A DNA stretch of 10,089 nucleotides from CAZJBP01 sp964544115 (GCA_964544115.1 CAZJBP010000135.1:1-10089), one strand, 5' to 3'; shown: positions 1-7,133, numbered from the stretch's first letter. Notes: generated by a model not told the origin, from the sequence alone. Numbers and translations are program-made.

Positions 1-12
1 CGGAACCGATGG

Positions 13-42
13 TTGCCGCAGCGGCTCCTCGGCGGCTATAGT
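13..42 (+). promoter_or_regulatory. Candidate sigma70-type promoter, possibly giving a leaderless mRNA
   Basis: TTGCCG at 13-18 and TATAGT at 37-42 are separated by 18 bases. They match the -35 and -10 consensus at 4/6 and 5/6 positions. The -10 box ends only 7 bases before the ATG at 50, so transcription would start at or within a base or two of the start codon. No Shine-Dalgarno sequence is present in 43-49. This fits a leaderless transcript, which is an inference from spacing only. Confidence 0.4.
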
Positions 43-49
43 TCCGGGC

Positions 50-787
50 ATGAGCGCACAGCCCTTTCCCGAAACGGCCGACATTGAGACGTCATCCGAC
101 GACTATGCCACCCGGTTTGCGGGTTCCGCCGGCCAGTGGATGCTGGAGGTGCAGGAGCGCCTGACCCTCGATGTGCTCGCCGGGTTCCCCGGCGCCAGCG
201 TGCTCGACGTCGGCGGCGGCCACGGGCAGATCACCCGCCCCCTGTGCCGCGCGGGGCACGCGGTCACAGTGCTGGGCAGCGCCGAGTCGTGCCGCCACCG
301 CATCGCCGACCTCGTGGAGGCCGGCCGCTGCCGCTTTGATGTCGGCAACGTGGTTGAACTCCCCTACTCCGACCACTCCTTCGACGTGGTCGTCTCGTTC
401 CGACTGCTGACCCACTGCGAGCGCTGGCCGCAACTGGTGGCCGAGCTGTGCCGCGTCGCCCGACGGGCCGTGGTGGTGGATTACCCGACGTCACAGAGCG
501 TCAACGCGATCGCCCCGGCGCTGTTCGGAGCGAAGAAGCGCATCGAGAAGAACACGCGCACGTGGCGACTGTTCCGCCATGACGAAGTGCGTGAGGCCTT
601 CGCACACAACGGCTACGCGCTCGCAGAGCAGCGCAAGCAGTTCTTCCTTCCCATGGTGCTCCACCGCGCCCTCGGCCGCCGCGCCCTCTGCGCCGCGATA
701 GAGGCCGCTCCGCGCGCCCTCGGCCTGACGGCCCTGTTCGGGTCCCCCGTCATCGTGCGGATGGAGCCCGGCCATCCCCGGCTCTGA
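50..787 (+). CDS. Class I SAM-dependent methyltransferase (Methyltransf_11-like), substrate unknown
   Basis: The 245-residue protein has a Rossmann-type methyltransferase core. The SAM-binding motif I is VLDVGGGHGQ at residues 51-60. A post-III segment LPYSDHSFDVVVS is followed by the usual helix with E and R (AELCRVAR) and a strand VVVDYP. This order is typical of small-molecule or lipid methyltransferases of the UbiE/Methyltransf_11 type. The acidic residue that normally ends strand beta-2 and binds the SAM ribose is not obvious: the segment reads AVTVLGSAES, with the nearest acid at E79. The C-terminal third is basic with hydrophobic stretches (residues 190-235) and may bind a lipid or membrane surface. 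The start at 50 is the first ATG; the next in-frame Met is residue 30, too close to the fold. The downstream amidotransferase begins 71 bases later, so co-transcription is possible. Family is confident; the acceptor is unknown. Confidence 0.88.
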   Translation: MSAQPFPETADIETSSDDYATRFAGSAGQWMLEVQERLTLDVLAGFPGASVLDVGGGHGQITRPLCRAGHAVTVLGSAESCRHRIADLVEAGRCRFDVGNVVELPYSDHSFDVVVSFRLLTHCERWPQLVAELCRVARRAVVVDYPTSQSVNAIAPALFGAKKRIEKNTRTWRLFRHDEVREAFAHNGYALAEQRKQFFLPMVLHRALGRRALCAAIEAAPRALGLTALFGSPVIVRMEPGHPRL

Positions 788-858
788 ATCCTTCTTGCGC
801 CGGTCGGCGGGTCTCCGTAACCTGCCCGTGACACTCTAACTGGACTGGAATTCTCAGC

Positions 859-2745
859 ATGTGCGGCATATGTGGAATGACGTGGCGCGACGAGGCGCTT
901 GTGGCCCGGATGGCGGGCCAGCTCCGCCACCGCGGTCCGGACCAGGAGGGCACATACGCCGAGGACGGCATCTCCCTCGCCCATCGTCGCCTGAGCATCA
1001 TCGACCTCAGCGATCACGGCCGCCAGCCCATGTTCAACGAGGACCGGTCGGTCGCCCTGGTGTTCAACGGCGAGATCTACAACTTCCAGGAACTCCGGGA
1101 CGAGCTTCTGGCCAAGGGGCACACCTTCGCCAGCCGGTCGGACTCGGAGGTCATCGTGCATGCCTACGAGGAATACGGCGCCGGCTGCCTGCAGCGCCTG
1201 CGCGGCATGTTCGCCTTCGCCATCTGGGACCGCTCCCGTCGCAGCCTGCTGCTCGCCCGCGACCGCATCGGCATCAAGCCGCTCTATTTCTATGAGCGCG
1301 GCGGCCGGCTGGCCTTCGCCTCGGAAATCAAGGCGCTGCTCGAGGATCCGGCCGTCCCCCGCACGCTGAACCACCAGGCGTTTTACGACTACCTCGGGTT
1401 CGAGTTCGTCCCCGCGCCGGACACGTTTTTCGAGGGCATCTCCAAGCTGCCCGCCGGCCATTGCCTGGAGTGGCGCGACGGCCGGGCCGAGGTGCGCCCC
1501 TACTGGGACCTGACCTTCGACAGCGCGGCGTGCCCGCGAACCTACGACGAGGCCGTGGAGCGCCTGCGGGCCCTGCTCGAGGAGGCCGTGAGCAGCCACC
1601 TGATCAGCGACGTGCCGCTGGGCGTGTTTCTCTCCGGCGGCCTGGACTCCAGCGCCATCGTGGCCATGATGCGGCGCCACATCACCGGCCCGCTGCGCAC
1701 CTTCACCGTCGGCTACGCCGACAAGACCTTCAGCGAGCTCGATTACGCCAAGCGGGTCGCCGACACCTTCCAGACCGAGCACCACGTGCTCATGCTGGAC
1801 GACGTGACGCCCGAGATCGTCGAGCGCGGCCTCTGGCACCTCGACGAGCCGATGACCGATCTTTCGGCCATCCCGCTCTATCTCGCCTGCCGCGAGGCGC
1901 GCAAGCACATCACCGTCTGCCTCAGCGGCGAGGGCGGCGATGAAATCTTCGCGGGCTATGACCGGTACAAGGCCTCCCGCATCGACGGCTGGTACCGGCG
2001 CTGCGTGCCCGGCGCCGTCCGGCGCGGCCTGGTCGGCCCGCTGGTGACCGGCCTCCGCGACCGTCCGCAGAAGAAGGGCGCGGTCAACTTCCTCAAGCGC
2101 TTCATCGAGGGCTCGCTCCTGCCAACCGAAGGCGAGCACCTGCGCTGGCAGTACTTCCTGAACCCGGATATCGCCCAGCGCCTCTTCACTCCGGCGTTCC
2201 AGCACACGCTCCGCATGGAGCCCTTCCGCCTCGTGCGCGCCTACAGCGCCCGCTGCAAGACGGGCGACCGCCTCAATCGCGAACTCTACCTGGACACGCG
2301 ATTCATGATGACCGACAGTGTGCTGATGAAGGTCGACAAGATGAGCATGGCCCACGCCCTGGAGGTGCGCGTCCCCCTGCTTGACCACGCCTTCGTCGAG
2401 TTCAACGCCACCCTGCCCGGCGAGTGGAAGCTCAAGGGGCTGACGACGAAGCGTATCTTCCGCTCGGCCCTCGAGGGCATCCTCCCTCACGACATCGTCC
2501 ACCGCGGAAAGCAGGGCTACAGCCTGCCGGTCAAGAACCTGCTGCGCGGCCGCATGAAGGACTATATGGTCCACCTGCTGAACGATTCCCCGCTGCTGCG
2601 CGAGCACTGCGACATGACGTTTATCAACCGCCTGATTCGCGAGCACGTCTGCCTGACCCATAACCACAACCACGTGCTATGGGGCCTCATGAATGTGGCC
2701 ATCTGGCATAACACGTTCCTGACCCCCCGGAGGGGCACGCCATGA
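859..2745 (+). CDS. asnB: Asparagine synthase (glutamine-hydrolysing)-type amidotransferase
   Basis: The 628-residue protein has the complete AsnB architecture. Residues 1 to about 210 are the class II glutaminase (Ntn) domain. The start MCGICG places the catalytic Cys at position 2, which fixes the start codon. It also shows HRRLSIIDLS, VFNGEIYNF, RSDSEVIV and DRIGIKPLYF (135-144). The synthetase half carries the ATP PP-loop SGGLDSS (259-265), LDEPMTDLSAIP, and SGEGGDE (356-362). It ends with the MKVDKMSMAHALEVRVPLLD and KQGYSLP segments typical of the family. AsnB makes asparagine from aspartate, glutamine and ATP. Paralogues in polysaccharide clusters are thought to amidate sugar carboxylates instead, as proposed for WbpS-type proteins. 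Its 4-base overlap with an acyltransferase gene favours the second role, by inference. Upstream, GGAA at 847-850 is only a weak ribosome binding site, and no convincing promoter is seen in 788-858. Confidence 0.95.
   Translation: MCGICGMTWRDEALVARMAGQLRHRGPDQEGTYAEDGISLAHRRLSIIDLSDHGRQPMFNEDRSVALVFNGEIYNFQELRDELLAKGHTFASRSDSEVIVHAYEEYGAGCLQRLRGMFAFAIWDRSRRSLLLARDRIGIKPLYFYERGGRLAFASEIKALLEDPAVPRTLNHQAFYDYLGFEFVPAPDTFFEGISKLPAGHCLEWRDGRAEVRPYWDLTFDSAACPRTYDEAVERLRALLEEAVSSHLISDVPLGVFLSGGLDSSAIVAMMRRHITGPLRTFTVGYADKTFSELDYAKRVADTFQTEHHVLMLDDVTPEIVERGLWHLDEPMTDLSAIPLYLACREARKHITVCLSGEGGDEIFAGYDRYKASRIDGWYRRCVPGAVRRGLVGPLVTGLRDRPQKKGAVNFLKRFIEGSLLPTEGEHLRWQYFLNPDIAQRLFTPAFQHTLRMEPFRLVRAYSARCKTGDRLNRELYLDTRFMMTDSVLMKVDKMSMAHALEVRVPLLDHAFVEFNATLPGEWKLKGLTTKRIFRSALEGILPHDIVHRGKQGYSLPVKNLLRGRMKDYMVHLLNDSPLLREHCDMTFINRLIREHVCLTHNHNHVLWGLMNVAIWHNTFLTPRRGTP
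2729..2735 (+). promoter_or_regulatory. Ribosome binding site for the acyltransferase, inside the end of asnB
   Basis: GGAGGGG ends 6 bases before the ATG at 2742 and lies within the last codons of the amidotransferase gene. It supports the ATGA-overlap start over later starts and shows that the junction is set up for efficient re-initiation. Confidence 0.75.
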
Positions 2746-3512
2746 CCGGCGAGGCTAACAGCGCTGCGGGTGTCAAGGTCAGCGGGCTGGCAGGCGCGCC
2801 GGGCGAGGCGGGCTTCCGGAAGTACCGCGACCTGTGCTACGGAGACCTCCCGCTCGGACGCGTTTTGTGGGCGGAGCTCGTCCAGACCCTCTTCAGCGGA
2901 CTGGGCGGAGCGGCGGGCTTGGCGGCGCGCAAGCTGCTCTACCCCTCGCTGCTGGGCCAGTGCGGGCGCGGCGTGATCTTCGGCCGCAACGTCACGCTTC
3001 GCCACCCCCACAAGATCCGCATCGGCGACGGCACGATCCTCGACGACCTGTCGGTCATCGACGCCAAGGGCACCACCAACAGCGGCATCCGCCTCGGCGA
3101 CGGCGTCTACGTGGGACGCCACACGATCGTGTACTGCAAGAACGGCGACATCGAACTCGGCGACCACGTCAATCTCTCCGCCAACTGCGTGGTCTTCTCC
3201 TCCAACCGCCTCACCATCGGCCGGGGCACGGTGGTCGGCGCATTCACCTACGTGCTCAGCGGCGGCGAATACGACTACCGCGACACGGTTCACCCGTTCC
3301 ACGAGCAGAGCGGCATGGGCAGCGCCGGGCCGCTCTCCATCGGAGCGAACTGCTGGCTCGGTGCGCGCGTCACGGTGCTCGATGCCGCCAGCATCGCCGA
3401 CCACTGCGTTATCGGCGCCGGCGCGGTGGTCACGCGGCCCGTTGCGGCCGACAGCCTGGCCCTGGGCATTCCGGCGCGGGTCGTCCGCTCAATCGGGACG
3501 CCACCGGCATGA
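2742..3512 (+). CDS. Left-handed beta-helix (hexapeptide repeat) acyltransferase
   Basis: The 256-residue protein has an N-terminal helical region (about 1-78) and then hexapeptide repeats coiling as a left-handed beta helix (about 79-235), for example IRIGDG, IRLGDGVYVG, IELGDHVNLS and LTIGRGTVVG. The last coils read IGANCWLGARVTVL and CVIGAGAVVTRPV, followed by LGIPARVVRSI. That is the standard C-terminal end of WcaF/LacA/serine acetyltransferase-like enzymes, which move acetyl or other acyl groups from CoA to a hydroxyl or amine. Where WcaF-like proteins have GSHDY with the proposed catalytic His, this protein has GEYDY (175-179), with H184 and H187 just downstream. The gene overlaps asnB by ATGA and the next gene by ATGA. 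The context suggests O- or N-acylation of a cell-surface saccharide. The acceptor is unknown. Confidence 0.9.
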   Translation: MTGEANSAAGVKVSGLAGAPGEAGFRKYRDLCYGDLPLGRVLWAELVQTLFSGLGGAAGLAARKLLYPSLLGQCGRGVIFGRNVTLRHPHKIRIGDGTILDDLSVIDAKGTTNSGIRLGDGVYVGRHTIVYCKNGDIELGDHVNLSANCVVFSSNRLTIGRGTVVGAFTYVLSGGEYDYRDTVHPFHEQSGMGSAGPLSIGANCWLGARVTVLDAASIADHCVIGAGAVVTRPVAADSLALGIPARVVRSIGTPPA

Positions 3513-4489
3513 ACCGGCGCTGGACCAGAATCGCCCTGCGGTCAGCGGTCAGCGCGTGCCTGATTGCGGTCCTATACAGCCGCATCAATCTGGACGGCAT
3601 CGAGGCGCGACTCGCACAACTTCGCCTGCTGCCGCTGGTGGCCGTCTTCCCTCTGCTTTTTTTGAACACGTGGATCAGCAGCCTGAAGTGGGGGGTGCTG
3701 CTGTGCGCCGACGGCGTTCGCATCCCCGTGCGAACGCTGTTCATGAACTACATGATAGCGGGGTTCTTCAACGTGTTCCTGCCGTCGAACATTGGCGGCG
3801 ACTCCTACCGCATCTATGCCGTGGCCCGCACGACCGCCCGCGCCGGCAGCACGGTGGCATCGGTCCTGGCGGACCGCCTGTCCGGACTCCTCGCACTCTC
3901 GGTCCTCGGGTTCGCCTTCCCGCTGATTGGCTGGGAGCTGATCGACCATCGCCACCTCTTTCTCCTGCCTCTAGGCGTCTTCAGCGTTGTCGTTCTTCTG
4001 CTTGCGCTGCTCTGTTCCCGCACCCTCGTTCAATTCGCCCTGCGACTCACCGGGCTCGGGCGCATGGAGAAGGTCAGATCCCTGGCCGATGCCTTTCTGA
4101 CCGCGGTGGCCGCCTACCGCCGGCAGCCGCGCGTCATGGCCAGGGTCATGGCCCTCTCGTTCGCCTTCCACATGACGTTCATCACGTGCGTCTGGCTGAT
4201 GGGTCTCGCTCTGAGCCTGCAGGTGCCCTTCTTCGCGTTCTGCGTCTACGTTCCGCTGGTGGCTATTCTCGAAGCCCTGCCCTTCTCCATTTTCGGCATC
4301 GGGCTGCGCGATGCCGGCTACGTTGTGTTCATGCGCGCAATGGACCACCCCAGCGAAGACGGGCTGGCGCTGTCGGTCCTGTTCGTCGCCGTGGCGCTCT
4401 CTTACAGCGCGGCCGGGGGCCTCCTCTTCGCGCTGCGGCGCCGCTCGGAGTGCTCCCCGTCGTCGACCACCGGGGGGACCGCGTCATGA
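3509..4489 (+). CDS. YbhN/UPF0104-type (LPG synthase TM region-like) membrane protein, putative flippase
   Basis: The 326-residue integral membrane protein has about eight hydrophobic segments, near 8-24, 40-56, 79-92, 118-142, 150-169, 211-235, 240-258 and 285-309. The family signature FFNVFLPSNIGGDSYRIY lies at 86-103. ADRLSGLLAL (121-130) follows, and PFSIFGIGLRDAGYVVF lies at 258-274; these are conserved in the PF03706 superfamily. Members resemble the membrane half of MprF, which synthesises and flips lysyl-phosphatidylglycerol, but this protein has no aminoacyl-transferase domain. Stand-alone members are commonly annotated as flippase-like. The start at 3509 forms ATGA with the preceding stop; longer readings upstream are out of frame with any conserved domain. 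It also overlaps the next gene by ATGA. Moving a lipid-linked sugar across the membrane is inferred from context. A T7 run at 3657-3663 is unusual for this GC-rich gene. Confidence 0.88.
   Translation: MNRRWTRIALRSAVSACLIAVLYSRINLDGIEARLAQLRLLPLVAVFPLLFLNTWISSLKWGVLLCADGVRIPVRTLFMNYMIAGFFNVFLPSNIGGDSYRIYAVARTTARAGSTVASVLADRLSGLLALSVLGFAFPLIGWELIDHRHLFLLPLGVFSVVVLLLALLCSRTLVQFALRLTGLGRMEKVRSLADAFLTAVAAYRRQPRVMARVMALSFAFHMTFITCVWLMGLALSLQVPFFAFCVYVPLVAILEALPFSIFGIGLRDAGYVVFMRAMDHPSEDGLALSVLFVAVALSYSAAGGLLFALRRRSECSPSSTTGGTAS
4472..4478 (+). promoter_or_regulatory. Ribosome binding site for the GT-C-like gene
   Basis: GGGGGGA ends 7 bases before the ATG at 4486, inside the last codons of the preceding membrane protein gene. 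It supports the ATGA-overlap start and coupled translation. Confidence 0.55.
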
Positions 4490-7053
4490 GCCCCGCCCGC
4501 CGCCTGCTGCTTTCGCTCCTCGTGACGCTGGCCGTGGCGATGGTTTTTTCCTGGCCCCTGCCCAAGTTGATTACGGACGGCGTGGCTTCATCGAGTCGGA
4601 ACGTCGAGAGCCCTCCGGCCCGGGCCATGATCGCAGGCGACCACCTTCAGCTGCTGTACCAGTTCTGGCTCTTCGGCGACATGGTGCGCGGCCACACCCC
4701 GTTCTGGCACAACGTCTACGAATTCAACACCGGCGACGACGACGAGCGCTGGTTCCCCGACCCCTACTCGGTGCCCTTCTCCCTGGTCTTCGCGGCGGGC
4801 GAAGCCCTGGCGGGTCCCGCCTTCGGGTGGAACTTCACCTCCCTGCTATCGCTCTGGCTGACGCTGTGGGTCACCTGGTTGCTGACCCGCCGCTACGCCA
4901 ACGACGAGTGGCTGGCGTTCTGCTGCGCGGCGCTGGCCGTGATCTTCCCCTACCGATGGATGACGCTGCTGGGCGGTAGCCCGACGGGCTTCGGCATGGT
5001 CTATGTGCCCGTGGTGCTCCTCGGGCTGGACAAGGCCGTGCGCGACGAATCGGCCGCGGGCGGGAGCCTGGCGGGCATGGGCATCCTGTTCAGCTACTTC
5101 ATGGATCTGCACTGCTTCTTCTTCAACGCGCTAATCACGCCGTTCTGGTGCGTGATCGCCTTCGCCGGGCGCAACCGGTTCGGGTGGTCCGATCCGCGCG
5201 CGTGGTGGCGCCTGGCCCGTGCTCTGCTCCCCGTGGCCGTGGGCGGCGCGCTCGCCCTGCTCATCAGCCAGCGGCTGCACAGCGTCTACGCCCAGACGGA
5301 CGTCGTGGGCGGCCGCTCTTGGGTGGACGTCCGGCGATTCTCGCCCTTGCCGGAAGGGCTGTTCTCCCACGACAATCTGGGCCTATCCAACCAGGTGTTC
5401 CTTGGCTATGCGCTTCCCTCCGCCCTGCTCGCCGCGGAACTGGCTTTCTTCTGGCACGCCTGGCGTCGCCGACGTGAGCCCGTGGTCCTGCGTCTGCTGC
5501 TGGTGCTCCTCCTCCTGACGGGGCTGATTCTCGTGGTGGTGGGCCTGGGCATGGGCGCTTCCGGCCCGCGGGGAGGGCGTCTGATGATCGCGGCCAGGGA
5601 TCTGATCCCACCGTACAGGATGATCCGCCAGTCAGCGAAGGCGTTCCTGCTCCTGCCATCGCTCGCCGCCGTTGCCGCCGCCCTGATGCTGCGACGGGAA
5701 CGCTCGGCGTCCCCGTCGTCCGGCCGCGGTTTGCTCATACGGCGCGCACTGGCCACCGCAGTCCTGCTCATTCTTCTGGTTGAGTTCCGCCTCCAGATCC
5801 GTCCGACCATCTGCCTTCTCGACCACCGGCAGGGGGCCTACGAGGCCGTGGCCAACGATGCCCGCGCGCGCGGGGAAACCCCGCGCGCCCTCGCGCTGCC
5901 TCTGTGGCCCGGCGACTCGCACTGGTCCTCCATTTATGAATACTTCAGCTCGCTCTATCGAATCCGGATGGTCAACGGGTACAACCCTGCCGTCAGCCGG
6001 TCCTATTTCGAGGACGTCTTCCAACGCTTCGAGCGCGCCAACCAGGGCGTCCTCGGGAATCCGGAACTGGATGCTCTGCAGCGCATGAAGGTGGGCTACG
6101 TGATTCTCCATGAGAATGCATTCCCGGAGAAGGTCAGCCCCTTCCCTGTCGCGTTCACGCTAAGAAGCCTGCTGCAGAACCCCCGCCTCTCGCTGGTGCG
6201 CCAGGACGGCGCTGCCTGGGCCTTTCGCATCGAGCCACAGGGCCGCCCCGCATCCACCACAGGTGCGCCCGCGGCCTGGGCCACGTGGTGCCCCGCGCGG
6301 CGCTGGGAGATCGAGCGCAGCTCGCCCAACGCCGTCGCGGTTCCCGCGACGGATGCCGCCGGCGGCGCGTTCGCCCGCCTCGCCAGCGGGTGCCATTGGA
6401 CCTACCGCACACGCGGCCCCACGCTGCTGCCGGAGGGGCTGCATATCATGGCACGGATCCGCGGCAGCGGGGAACTGGCTTGGACCGTGCGCACGGCGAC
6501 CAACGCGCCTGCCCGCGAAGGCTCCATCACCGTGGACTCGGCCGACTGGACCTGGCGGATGATTCCGATCGAGCCGGCGGGGCCCTTCGCGCCGCTCGAC
6601 GTGAACGTGCGAACGGTGAGCGGCTCCGTGGACGCGGACACTGCCTACCTCGGTCTCGGTGAATGGGCGATGCCCGAGATCGGCCAGGAGGTCGCCATCC
6701 CCGCCGCGTTGCTGTTCCACGCCGGCTACACCAAGGCCGCGGAGGGGGCGGTGGTCCTGCGACACGAGCGCGACCCCAATCAGGCCATCGTCTATGGCCC
6801 CCTGCTGCCCGTCGAAGCGGGCACGTATGAGATCCGGATGGACTACCACACATCGGCACCGATTGACACCGTTCTGGGTCGATTGGAGGAGGACGGCGGG
6901 AGCGGGGCCGTGGCCCTGTCCGTCATGAAGGCCGGCCGGCCGTGTTCCGGGACCCTCCGACGCACCTCAAATCTTCCGCTGCGCATCCAGTTCACCTATG
7001 ATCGGACGGCGGACGTTACGATTGAGCGGCTGCGCATCCGGCGGATCGATTGA
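4486..7053 (+). CDS. Large GT-C-like polytopic membrane protein with soluble C-terminal beta modules
   Basis: The 855-residue protein begins with a membrane domain of roughly 435 residues. Its first helix (7-25) is followed by a long outer loop with AGDHLQLLYQFWLF (50-63) and FPDPYSVPF (90-98). Further hydrophobic segments lie near 97-110, 116-133, 142-157, 170-181, 197-227, 245-261, 305-323, 335-356, 384-401 and 420-433. The layout resembles GT-C/GT39 glycosyltransferases using lipid-phosphate sugars, with D52 the candidate catalytic loop Asp. After the last helix comes a soluble alpha/beta region (about 440-585). Two beta-rich modules follow (about 600-725 and 740-855), each with a GP-(L/P)-rich turn: GPTLLPEGLHIMARI and GPLLPVEAGTYEIRM. 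These may bind carbohydrate. The start at 4486 has its own ribosome binding site and overlaps the previous gene by ATGA. The enzymatic call is inferred from topology; no donor or acceptor can be named. Confidence 0.8.
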   Translation: MSPARRLLLSLLVTLAVAMVFSWPLPKLITDGVASSSRNVESPPARAMIAGDHLQLLYQFWLFGDMVRGHTPFWHNVYEFNTGDDDERWFPDPYSVPFSLVFAAGEALAGPAFGWNFTSLLSLWLTLWVTWLLTRRYANDEWLAFCCAALAVIFPYRWMTLLGGSPTGFGMVYVPVVLLGLDKAVRDESAAGGSLAGMGILFSYFMDLHCFFFNALITPFWCVIAFAGRNRFGWSDPRAWWRLARALLPVAVGGALALLISQRLHSVYAQTDVVGGRSWVDVRRFSPLPEGLFSHDNLGLSNQVFLGYALPSALLAAELAFFWHAWRRRREPVVLRLLLVLLLLTGLILVVVGLGMGASGPRGGRLMIAARDLIPPYRMIRQSAKAFLLLPSLAAVAAALMLRRERSASPSSGRGLLIRRALATAVLLILLVEFRLQIRPTICLLDHRQGAYEAVANDARARGETPRALALPLWPGDSHWSSIYEYFSSLYRIRMVNGYNPAVSRSYFEDVFQRFERANQGVLGNPELDALQRMKVGYVILHENAFPEKVSPFPVAFTLRSLLQNPRLSLVRQDGAAWAFRIEPQGRPASTTGAPAAWATWCPARRWEIERSSPNAVAVPATDAAGGAFARLASGCHWTYRTRGPTLLPEGLHIMARIRGSGELAWTVRTATNAPAREGSITVDSADWTWRMIPIEPAGPFAPLDVNVRTVSGSVDADTAYLGLGEWAMPEIGQEVAIPAALLFHAGYTKAAEGAVVLRHERDPNQAIVYGPLLPVEAGTYEIRMDYHTSAPIDTVLGRLEEDGGSGAVALSVMKAGRPCSGTLRRTSNLPLRIQFTYDRTADVTIERLRIRRID
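5866..5888 (+). other. Very stable 10-bp GC hairpin inside the GT-C-like coding sequence
   Basis: GCGCGCGGGG (5866-5875) is the exact reverse complement of CCCCGCGCGC (5879-5888), with an AAA loop. The left arm overlaps a 14-base perfect palindrome at 5861-5874. The hairpin falls at about residue 461-468, just after the last predicted membrane helix. No T-tract follows, so it is not a standard terminator. The structure is certain as sequence symmetry; any function is speculative. Confidence 0.55.
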
Positions 7054-7071
7054 GTTGAGAACACAAACGGA

Positions 7072-7126
7072 CCCTCCGCGTCGGCGGCGCGACATCAGCG
7101 GCGCATGCGCGGAGATGTAGGGAGGG
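7072..7126 (+). promoter_or_regulatory. Leader of the nucleoside phosphorylase gene with two competing helices
   Basis: CTCCGCG (7074-7080) can pair with CGCGGAG (7108-7114). CCCTCC (7072-7077) can pair with GGAGGG (7121-7126), which is the ribosome binding site itself. The two helices share bases 7074-7077, so they exclude each other. One leaves the ribosome site open and the other hides it. GCGGCGC is directly repeated at 7084-7090 and 7098-7104, and GCGCATGCGC at 7101-7110 is a palindrome. Regulation is inferred; GC-rich sequence can produce such pairings by chance. Confidence 0.35.
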
Positions 7127-7127
7127 A
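7120..7127 (+). promoter_or_regulatory. Strong ribosome binding site for the phosphorylase gene
   Basis: GGGAGGGA lies 6 bases before the ATG at 7134, with the core GGAGG ending 8 bases before it. It is one of the best Shine-Dalgarno matches in the window and fixes the start. Confidence 0.85.
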
Positions 7128-7133
7128 CGCGCA

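Noticed and set aside
613..2673. A 686-codon open frame on the - strand across the amidotransferase gene
   Set aside because: It is antisense to a gene with complete AsnB motifs. Its translation is Ala/Val/Glu/His-rich with no recognisable domain, as expected for antisense frames of GC-rich genes.
2562..3404. A 280-codon - strand open frame opposite the acyltransferase gene
   Set aside because: It has low-complexity composition and no motifs; the + strand hexapeptide repeats explain the region.
2834..3508. An upstream extension of the flippase-like gene through the acyltransferase gene
   Set aside because: The extension is Arg/Pro/His-rich shadow sequence; homology begins at the ATG at 3509, which forms an ATGA junction.
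3361..4485. An upstream extension of the GT-C-like gene through the flippase-like gene
   Set aside because: The extension is shadow sequence; the ATG at 4486 has a ribosome site and is followed directly by a membrane helix.
7055..7060. TTGAGA as a -35 box for the phosphorylase gene
   Set aside because: No -10-like hexamer lies 15-19 bases downstream; the sequence there is GC-rich. It is part of a small TTGAG tandem repeat (7050-7059).
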